Of a DNA stretch of 5,122 nt, positions 1 through 3,632 are shown piece by piece; the first letter of the stretch is position 1, and the number at the start of each line of letters is the position of its first letter. Source of the DNA: Deltaproteobacteria bacterium (lineage in GTDB: Bacteria > Desulfobacterota > Desulfobacteria > Desulfobacterales > SURF-15); assembly GCA_024644775.1 (NCBI GenBank), contig JAHEHB010000391.1:1-5122 (forward strand), read 5' to 3'. A program made the translations under genes and the position numbers. A model generated the notes under the pieces. The model worked only from the letters and a program-made list of their open reading frames with translations, searched no databases and was not told the DNA's origin.

Positions 1-128
1 CCTCCCCCATAGTCGCCATTCTTGAGGGATCCGCTGTAAATCAAGGCAGCGTCGGCAACCTGCACGCTGCCGATAACGCAGACAAAAAGCAGCACGACAC
101 CACCTAAGATACTTGAAAACTTTTTCAT
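1..128 (-). CDS. N-terminal fragment of a secreted protein (runs off the window)
   Basis: The visible 42 codons begin MKKFSSILGG and continue through a hydrophobic stretch (about residues 7-22) to VADAALIYSG. This is a typical Sec signal peptide: a basic n-region (K2, K3), a hydrophobic core and an A25-D26-A27 cleavage motif, with likely cleavage after A27. The mature part seen (ALIYSGSLKNGDYGG) is too short to assign a family. It could be a small exported protein or the start of a larger surface protein. The ATG start is supported by an AAAGGAG ribosome binding site at 140-134, five bases upstream of the start codon. Transcription probably comes from the sigma-54 promoter at 213-229, giving a leader of roughly 74 nt. 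The 3' end lies beyond base 1, so the length, C-terminal anchor and function are unknown. Confidence 0.75.
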   Translation of the reverse strand, partial: MKKFSSILGGVVLLFVCVIGSVQVADAALIYSGSLKNGDYGG

Positions 129-212
129 TTTGTCTCCTTTGTTTGTTTCGTCTGATTTAAAAAACAACCATAATCAAGAACGCCTATCTATTATTCACTT
201 TTCCTTTACAGC

Positions 213-229
213 AGCAATCAGCGTGCCAA
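213..229 (-). promoter_or_regulatory. Sigma-54 (RpoN) -24/-12 promoter for the secreted-protein gene
   Basis: Read on the minus strand this is TTGGCACG-N4-TTGCT. It matches the RpoN consensus TGGCACG-N4-TTGCW at every defined position. The invariant GG (227-226) and GC (215-214) are ten bases apart, as required. The predicted transcription start is near position 202, giving a leader of about 74 nt before the ATG at 128. Sigma-54 promoters need an ATP-driven enhancer-binding activator, so this gene is probably switched on by a specific signal. The activator gene is not in the window. Confidence 0.7.
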
Positions 230-245
230 GATGAAGTAGTAAGAA

Positions 246-258
246 AAAGTATTTGATA
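246..258 (-). promoter_or_regulatory. Possible IHF binding site
   Basis: The minus-strand sequence TATCAA-ATAC-TTT agrees with the IHF consensus WATCAA-N4-TTR in 12 of 13 positions (the last base is T instead of a purine). It lies about 45-55 bp upstream of the predicted start, between the sigma-54 promoter and the inverted repeat. This is the usual place for an IHF bend that brings an activator to the polymerase. The region is AT-rich, so a chance match is possible. Confidence 0.3.
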
Positions 259-300
259 TAATTGATTATATTGCAATAAGATGGAATTGAAAGGATAGCA

Positions 301-339
301 AATTGTGTGAAAAAATGGTTATAGTTTATAACACAAATT
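301..339. promoter_or_regulatory. Nested inverted repeat, candidate enhancer/activator site
   Basis: An outer pair, AATTGTGT (301-308) and ACACAAATT (331-339), flanks and overlaps an inner perfect palindrome GTTATA-GTT-TATAAC (318-332). The outer TTGTGT/ACACAA arms are exactly complementary. The block is centred about 115 bp upstream of the predicted sigma-54 start, the typical distance for an enhancer-binding protein. It could instead be a repressor operator or chance symmetry in AT-rich DNA. Confidence 0.35.
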
Positions 340-416
340 ACACAGAACGTTATCAGTGAGTTTTAAACACACTTCGTTCCGGCAGGATCAAATTGAATAG
401 AAAACACGAACAAATT

Positions 417-431
417 TTGGATAAAATCCAA
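417..431 (-). terminator. Weak hairpin downstream of the reductase-like gene
   Basis: TTGGAT-AAA-ATCCAA is a perfect six-base inverted repeat located 73 bp beyond the stop codon of the minus-strand reductase gene. The following minus-strand bases are AT-rich (AATTTG) but not a clean T-run, so termination here is possible but weakly supported. No better terminator candidate was seen downstream of that gene. Confidence 0.25.
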
Positions 432-503
432 TCAATCTATTCCGAGGATAAATTTTTGAGCATAACGAAGATATCGGGCAAAATAACCGTTTGTGGATGG
501 GCA

Positions 504-1400
504 CTAATCAGCAACCGGATTTTTATCCATGCAGGGCACATTAAACTGACAAAAAGCGCACCCTGTCGGGTATGCGATCTTTTCACCGTCTTGAAATTTA
601 CGACGCGTCGGTTTTAGCATCGATCCCAGACGCTTCTGCATCACTTTCTGTATCGTTTGAACGTAATTGCGGCATTTAATCTTGTCGTGCCCTTCCTCGC
701 TAAGCGCCTCTGCCGGACACCGGTCAACGCATTCTTTGCAGGTTCCCTGGGCATAATAGAGGCAATTTCCATACGGGTCATCTGTTAGCCGAGGGGTGAT
801 TTCAAGAGGTGCATCGGTAATGACGGAACCGATGCGGACATTACATCCCACGTCCGTAATGAAACCCTCATGGAGGCTAAAGGTGCCCAGCCCCGCGGCA
901 AAGGCGATGTGACGTTCCGACCATACTGAATATCTCCTCTCCGGTTCGTTGATAACAATGATTTTAAAAGCTTTGCTGTACATGCCCGCCATGGCTTGGT
1001 AACCCTGAGCCTCGAAAAACCGGACGGTTTCCTGAATCACATCTTTCATAAACGGATTGGCAAAATTACGACCCATCGCATATATTTCTGCCGGGATTTT
1101 TTTGGCTGTTTTACTTTGTTCACGAATTTCATTGACATAAGGAAAGATGATGGACAAAATCCTAAGGTGTGATGCCGATTGCTTGATGACATTAAACCCG
1201 CTTTGCGTCCACATCTCCAGTGGTGTTAAATGCTCCGGTGCGACGACGACCTTGTATTTTTCAAAAATCGGATCACCTCCCCCGGAAACACCGATCAATG
1301 GCGCATCGAATATGAATCCGCCGCCATAAGCGGAAGGTAAACGGTTGAGTTCATTGGATGAAAATTGGTTTTTTAGAAAATTTGAAACTTTGGTATTCAT
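504..1400 (-). CDS. QueG/reductive-dehalogenase-like iron-sulfur oxidoreductase
   Basis: A 298-residue protein without a signal peptide or twin-arginine motif, so probably cytoplasmic. Residues about 155-200 (SERHIAFAAGLGTFSLHEGF, then NVRIGSVITDAPLE) resemble the core of the epoxyqueuosine reductase (QueG) and reductive dehalogenase family, where the AGLG and TDAPLE-type segments belong to the cobalamin-binding domain. The C-terminal part carries cysteines for two [4Fe-4S] clusters: C213, C221, C224, C228 (followed by P), C243, C281, C284 and C290. The spacing is unusual. The first Cys of the usual CxxCxxCxxxCP motif is absent (Q218), with C213 a possible substitute, and the second motif is C-x2-C-x5-C, not C-x2-C-x3-CP. 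It is therefore probably not QueG itself, and the substrate is unknown. The ATG start is the only good one: an in-frame TGA lies 30 bp upstream. The ribosome binding site is weak. It lies on the same strand as the sulfatase-like gene at 1763-3181 but 362 bp away, past a probable terminator. Confidence 0.7.
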   Translation of the reverse strand: MNTKVSNFLKNQFSSNELNRLPSAYGGGFIFDAPLIGVSGGGDPIFEKYKVVVAPEHLTPLEMWTQSGFNVIKQSASHLRILSIIFPYVNEIREQSKTAKKIPAEIYAMGRNFANPFMKDVIQETVRFFEAQGYQAMAGMYSKAFKIIVINEPERRYSVWSERHIAFAAGLGTFSLHEGFITDVGCNVRIGSVITDAPLEITPRLTDDPYGNCLYYAQGTCKECVDRCPAEALSEEGHDKIKCRNYVQTIQKVMQKRLGSMLKPTRRKFQDGEKIAYPTGCAFCQFNVPCMDKNPVAD

Positions 1401-1433
1401 TTTCTTGAGTTTCCCGTCGTAAATTCGTCATTC

Positions 1434-1468
1434 AAAAAAAACCCAACGTTGCAAAAGTCGGAGGGCTT
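1434..1468 (-). terminator. Terminator-like or attenuator-like hairpin in front of the reductase gene
   Basis: On the minus strand AAGCCC (1468-1463) can pair with GGGTTT (including one G-U pair) across an 18-base loop, and GGG is followed by eight T residues (1441-1434). It sits about 35-70 bp upstream of the reductase start codon. It could stop read-through from upstream or act as a leader attenuator. The stem is short and the loop long, so support is modest. Confidence 0.3.
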
Positions 1469-1509
1469 CAGAGTCAAGGCGTCAAGGTTGAAGTTGTAGT
1501 TGGCTACTG

Positions 1510-1523
1510 TCCGCCGCGGCGGA
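1510..1523. repeat. Short palindrome TCCGCC-GC-GGCGGA (copy 1)
   Basis: A perfect palindrome with arms TCCGCC and GGCGGA around a two-base centre. The same arms recur at 3341-3355 and 3491-3504 with different centres. All three copies lie outside genes, so they look like a dispersed intergenic repeat family and not one regulator's operator. Confidence 0.6.
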
Positions 1524-1688
1524 ACAAAGCAGGATCTGAAGTTCTCCGGCTTTCCTGAAAGGTAAATTTGACCCCCATTCTTCGAATTCACCTATGGGTA
1601 TCCAAAAACTATAGAGCTTGCTATGACAATAGTAATAATTACAAATTATTGGATGTCCTTTGCCATGCTGTTTAGGCAACTAAGGGGT

Positions 1689-1730
1689 AAAAAGGCCCTG
1701 CCATAGCTTACCGCAATCCGCAACAGAGCC
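1689..1730 (-). terminator. Rho-independent terminator of the sulfatase-like gene at 1763-3181
   Basis: On the minus strand GGCTCTG (1730-1724) pairs with CAGGGCC (1700-1694) over seven base pairs, one of them G-U. The loop is 23 bases and five T residues follow (1693-1689). The hairpin begins about 33 bp after the stop codon, the usual place for an intrinsic terminator. The long loop lowers confidence. If active, it separates this gene's transcript from the reductase-like gene downstream. Confidence 0.5.
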
Positions 1731-1762
1731 ATTCGGTTTCAAATCATGGGGTATAACGTGGT

Positions 1763-3181
1763 TTAAACCTCTTTTTTTACGTCTACCATAGGAAACGATA
1801 CATCGATGACCGGCACTTTTCCTCCGGCGTCTTTTTCAAGAAAATCCCACATGCGCTTGATAATGTCGTCTTTTCCCTTGGCAATATTTTTCATGCACTC
1901 CGGATCGTTTTCAATATCAAAAAGCTCCGTCAAGGTTTTATCCGTTTTTGAAATCATACAATATTTTTTATCCCTTACCCAGACAAAGTCTTTAAATATG
2001 GTCGTGGCATAATCCCTGACTTTATCCTTTTCACCGGTTACGATCGGCCAGATATCTTCACCTTCACACCAATCGGGCACATCAATCCCCAACATCTTGG
2101 ATATTGTCGGCATAATGTCGGTATTGTAGACAAAAGCGTCGATCTTTTTGCCGGCGCCGATTCCCTCCGGATGCCGGATCATGTATACGATATCGGTAAG
2201 ACACGGGAGCAGTCCCTGGGGTACCTTGCCGGTGTAATTTTTTTCTCCCAGCTGGTGTCCGTGATCCGAAAGCACCACAACAATGGATGTTTTGTCCAGC
2301 CCGGTCAGTTTGAGTTTCTGCATAAAATGGCCGAACCAGGCATCAACCATGGTCACCTCTGCCGCATAGAGTGCCCGCATATATTTGAGCTCGTCATCGG
2401 TGAGATAGCTGGTTGCGTCATTGGTGTATATGGGCATAATAACTTCCTTGCCCTTATACCCCGGGTAGTAGAGATCGCGATAGTATTGCGGGGGATCCCA
2501 GGGTTCATGGGGATCAAAGGAATCGATGGTCATAAAAATATTGTCGGCCCGGTAGTTCGCCTCAAGCCATTTGGTCGCGGTGCGGAAGACCTGGGGTGCA
2601 AAATAGTCTTCCTCGCTTTCCCGGAATGCCGTATTCATGACGTTTCGTTCAATTTCCCATACCTTTGGATGGTTCATATCGGTCTTATCGGTAAAGAACT
2701 GTGAAAGTTCCGGCCGGTTGTCGTTTAACAGATCGGTTTTCCAGCAGTCCCATTCCTGGCCACGGACAAAATTCCAGGACTGGTATCCTCTGTGGTAGTT
2801 CATGCCCGGGTAATGCTGATGCAGACAGTCTGTCACCACAAACGTGCGAAACCCATTGTCGTTCAGCAGTTCAGCCATGGTGGTGTCTTCGTGGGGGATA
2901 GGCGCCCATCCGGGAAGTGTCAAATCCCGGGTCAGGCCGTACCGTTCGATATAGGGATACGACGACCGGTGCGGTTTCCACCGATTGAAAGGGAATACCC
3001 GTCTACCGGTCAGGGTGGCGGCGCGAAACTGGAGCGTGGGGATGGATTCCGGATAGGCGGCGTCAAACAGGGTGCTTTCGCCGGCGAACTGATCGAGGTT
3101 GGGTGTCTGGATCCAATCATTTCCATAGGCCCCCACATGATCTTTCCGCAGCGAGTCCAGGGTGATTAAAATTAGGTTCAC
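1763..3181 (-). CDS. Sulfatase-superfamily hydrolase with Thr in place of the catalytic Cys/Ser (paralog 1)
   Basis: A 472-residue member of the sulfatase branch of the alkaline phosphatase superfamily (Pfam Sulfatase-like). In order: N-terminal metal site LITLDSLRKDHVGAYG with D9 (second ligand position S10); nucleophile region PTLQFRAATLTGRR at 48-61; DSFDPHEPWDPP with H225; SDHGHQLGE with metal ligands D306 and H307; and Gly-Lys with K319. Counting back from the TGR element, the residue in the formylglycine position is T49, followed by L-Q-F-R53, where a sulfatase has C/S-x-P-S/A-R. Formylglycine cannot form from Thr, so a phosphodiesterase, phosphotransferase or other esterase activity is more likely than classical sulfate ester hydrolysis. 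There is no signal peptide, so it is predicted to be cytoplasmic, whereas many bacterial sulfatases are exported. The start is GTG, fixed by AAGGAGG at 3195-3189. It is divergent from, and homologous to, the gene at 3633-5006. Relative to that protein it has extra residues around 71-90. The substrate is unknown. Confidence 0.85.
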   Translation of the reverse strand: MNLILITLDSLRKDHVGAYGNDWIQTPNLDQFAGESTLFDAAYPESIPTLQFRAATLTGRRVFPFNRWKPHRSSYPYIERYGLTRDLTLPGWAPIPHEDTTMAELLNDNGFRTFVVTDCLHQHYPGMNYHRGYQSWNFVRGQEWDCWKTDLLNDNRPELSQFFTDKTDMNHPKVWEIERNVMNTAFRESEEDYFAPQVFRTATKWLEANYRADNIFMTIDSFDPHEPWDPPQYYRDLYYPGYKGKEVIMPIYTNDATSYLTDDELKYMRALYAAEVTMVDAWFGHFMQKLKLTGLDKTSIVVVLSDHGHQLGEKNYTGKVPQGLLPCLTDIVYMIRHPEGIGAGKKIDAFVYNTDIMPTISKMLGIDVPDWCEGEDIWPIVTGEKDKVRDYATTIFKDFVWVRDKKYCMISKTDKTLTELFDIENDPECMKNIAKGKDDIIKRMWDFLEKDAGGKVPVIDVSFPMVDVKKEV

Positions 3182-3188
3182 GTTGTTT

Positions 3189-3195
3189 CCTCCTT
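3189..3195 (-). promoter_or_regulatory. Shine-Dalgarno AAGGAGG that fixes the GTG start of paralog 1
   Basis: On the minus strand AAGGAGG ends seven bases before the GTG at 3181-3179. The protein from this GTG (MNLILITLDS) aligns from residue 1 with the neighbouring paralog (MNLIFICIDS), which confirms the non-ATG start. Confidence 0.85.
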
Positions 3196-3224
3196 ATATC
3201 GTTTTCCATTATTTTAAAGCACTC

Positions 3225-3253
3225 TAAATAGACCAACGATCTAAATCAGTCAA
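3225..3253 (-). promoter_or_regulatory. Candidate sigma-70 promoter for paralog 1
   Basis: On the minus strand a good -35 TTGACT (3253-3248) is followed after 17 bp by TATTTA (3230-3225), which keeps TAT but departs from the consensus in the second half. The predicted start is near 3218, giving a leader of under 40 nt that contains the ribosome binding site. TAAAAT just downstream is a better -10 but lacks a matching -35. Confidence 0.35.
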
Positions 3254-3287
3254 GTAAAGATCCGGGTCCAGGGGGCCCAGCTTTGGT

Positions 3288-3304
3288 TCACCCCGGAGGG
3301 GTGA
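3288..3304. repeat. Palindrome TCACCCC-GGA-GGGGTGA
   Basis: Perfect seven-base arms around a three-base centre, GC-rich and able to form a stable hairpin. It has no T-run on either side, so it is not a standard intrinsic terminator. It lies upstream of both predicted promoters and could be an operator or a repeat relic. Confidence 0.5.
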
Positions 3305-3340
3305 TAAGCATCGTAACCTTTACCATCAGTGATAAGGTTT

Positions 3341-3355
3341 TCCGCCGTAGGCGGA
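3341..3355. repeat. Short palindrome TCCGCC-GTA-GGCGGA (copy 2)
   Basis: Same arms as the palindromes at 1510-1523 and 3491-3504, here with a three-base centre. Its right arm overlaps the inverted repeat at 3351-3377, so the two hairpins cannot form together. Confidence 0.6.
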
Positions 3356-3377
3356 TCAGCAACCGAATTCGATCCGC
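3351..3377. repeat. Inverted repeat GCGGATC-N13-GATCCGC
   Basis: Perfect seven-base arms (3351-3357 and 3371-3377) separated by 13 bases. GATCCGC also occurs at 3489-3495 as part of the third TCCGCC palindrome, so the left arm has more than one possible partner. No T-run follows. Confidence 0.4.
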
Positions 3378-3461
3378 TGTGTCGCAGTCGCTTATGAAAT
3401 GGATAATCTTTCACCGGGGTCGGTCTTCAGTTTCTACCAAATTGGTGCTCATGGTTCAAGA

Positions 3462-3477
3462 TTCGGTATTTACCGAA
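3462..3477. promoter_or_regulatory. Perfect 16-bp palindrome TTCGGTA-TT-TACCGAA, candidate operator
   Basis: Seven-base arms with a two-base centre, flanked further out by GGTT (3453-3456) and AACC (3477-3480). The length and compact symmetry suit a dimeric repressor or activator. It is about 70-85 bp upstream of the candidate -35 of paralog 2 and about 210 bp from that of paralog 1, so it is more likely to serve paralog 2. No regulator gene is in the window. Confidence 0.4.
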
Positions 3478-3490
3478 ACCTGACACCCGA

Positions 3491-3504
3491 TCCGCCTTGG
3501 CGGA
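3491..3504. repeat. Short palindrome TCCGCC-TT-GGCGGA (copy 3)
   Basis: Third copy of the TCCGCC/GGCGGA palindrome in the window, with a TT centre, in the leader or upstream region of the plus-strand sulfatase-like gene. Confidence 0.6.
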
Positions 3505-3547
3505 AACCCATGTGTGTTTTCTTATTGGCTGGATTGCCGGGCGCATC

Positions 3548-3576
3548 TTGTTTTTGACGGACGAAACGGTTATGGT
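3548..3576 (+). promoter_or_regulatory. Candidate sigma-70 promoter for paralog 2
   Basis: TTGTTT (3548-3553) and TATGGT (3571-3576) are spaced by exactly 17 bp. An overlapping alternative is TTGACG (3554-3559) with TAAAAA (3576-3581) at 16 bp. Either would start transcription near 3583-3590, about 45-50 bases before the ATG. Neither is a close consensus match. Confidence 0.3.
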
Positions 3577-3602
3577 AAAAAAAAAGCCGTACACAAGGCT
3601 TT
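3577..3602 (-). terminator. Terminator-like hairpin pointing away from paralog 2
   Basis: On the minus strand AAAGCC and GGCTTT form a six-base stem around an eight-base loop (3602-3583), and the T-run continues to nine residues (3585-3577). This is intrinsic-terminator geometry for leftward transcription, yet no minus-strand gene lies to its right within the window. It could stop antisense transcription from within 3633-5006. In the plus direction the hairpin would sit just before the ribosome binding site. Confidence 0.4.
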
Positions 3603-3618
3603 GTCAACAAATATAAAA

Positions 3619-3626
3619 GGAGGAGG
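3619..3626 (+). promoter_or_regulatory. Strong Shine-Dalgarno GGAGGAGG of paralog 2
   Basis: Two overlapping AGGAGG-type registers lie six bases before the ATG at 3633. This predicts efficient translation and settles the start, which also aligns with residue 1 of the divergent paralog. Confidence 0.85.
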
Positions 3627-3632
3627 ACAAGT

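Larger units (their letters stand above)
129..503. other. AT-rich intergenic regulatory region between a secreted-protein gene and the reductase-like gene
   Basis: There are 375 bp without a convincing gene. The part nearest the secreted-protein start holds its Shine-Dalgarno, a sigma-54 promoter, a possible IHF site and an inverted-repeat block, each listed separately. The part nearest the reductase stop holds one small hairpin. A secondary sigma-70-like candidate on the minus strand (TATAAT at 270-265 with a poor TTTCAA at 292-287) lies further upstream and is much weaker. A TTG-initiated open frame on the plus strand (393-617) has no good ribosome binding site and runs over the end of the reductase gene; I do not regard it as a gene. 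Confidence 0.6.
1401..1762. other. Intergenic region without a convincing gene
   Basis: This 362-bp gap lies between two minus-strand genes. It contains a probable terminator for the sulfatase-like gene (1689-1730), a TCCGCC/GGCGGA palindrome (1510-1523) and a second terminator-like hairpin close to the reductase start (1434-1468). Two short overlapping minus-strand frames (64 and 65 codons) cross it. They have no recognisable motif and no good ribosome binding site, and one ends in the reductase start codon by ATGA overlap; I treat them as spurious. A weak minus-strand -10 like element (TATAGT, 1613-1608) has no good -35. A direct repeat GTCAAGG occurs at 1473-1479 and 1481-1487. Confidence 0.6.
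3182..3632. other. Palindrome-rich divergent intergenic region between the two sulfatase-like genes
   Basis: These 451 bp contain both ribosome binding sites, a candidate promoter for each gene and at least five inverted repeats, listed separately. Weaker symmetries also seen are GGGTCC-AGG-GGGCCC (3264-3278, pairing with one G-U as RNA), ACCAA-A-TTGGT (3436-3446), an 8-bp direct repeat GTGATAAG at 3301 and 3329, and ACCCCGG (3290) with its complement CCGGGGT (3414). Open frames here (66 codons plus; 102 codons minus) carry no recognisable protein features and cross the hairpins, so I do not call them. The region is long for two back-to-back promoters and may hold extra regulation or repeat relics. 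Confidence 0.55.

Noticed and set aside
393..617. TTG-started 74-codon plus-strand open frame
   Set aside because: Weak start signal, no recognisable family, and its second half is antisense to the C-terminal cluster motif of the reductase gene.
1397..1679. Two overlapping short minus-strand open frames upstream of the reductase
   Set aside because: They cross the TCCGCC palindrome and the terminator-like hairpin, lack ribosome binding sites and show no protein-like features.
1760..1769. GGTTTAAACC palindrome at the stop of paralog 1
   Set aside because: It is formed partly by the final codons, is AT-rich with no loop, and is not followed by a T-run; likely chance.
2171..2704. 177-codon plus-strand open frame antisense to paralog 1
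   Set aside because: Shadow of the sulfatase-like coding sequence; no recognisable motif and no start signal.
3283..3483. 66-codon plus-strand open frame in the divergent intergenic region
   Set aside because: It spans several palindromes, has no credible start signal and a low-complexity, unrecognisable product.
3525..3538. TTGGC...TTGC on the plus strand resembling a sigma-54 promoter
   Set aside because: Only seven bases separate GG and GC; RpoN promoters need ten.
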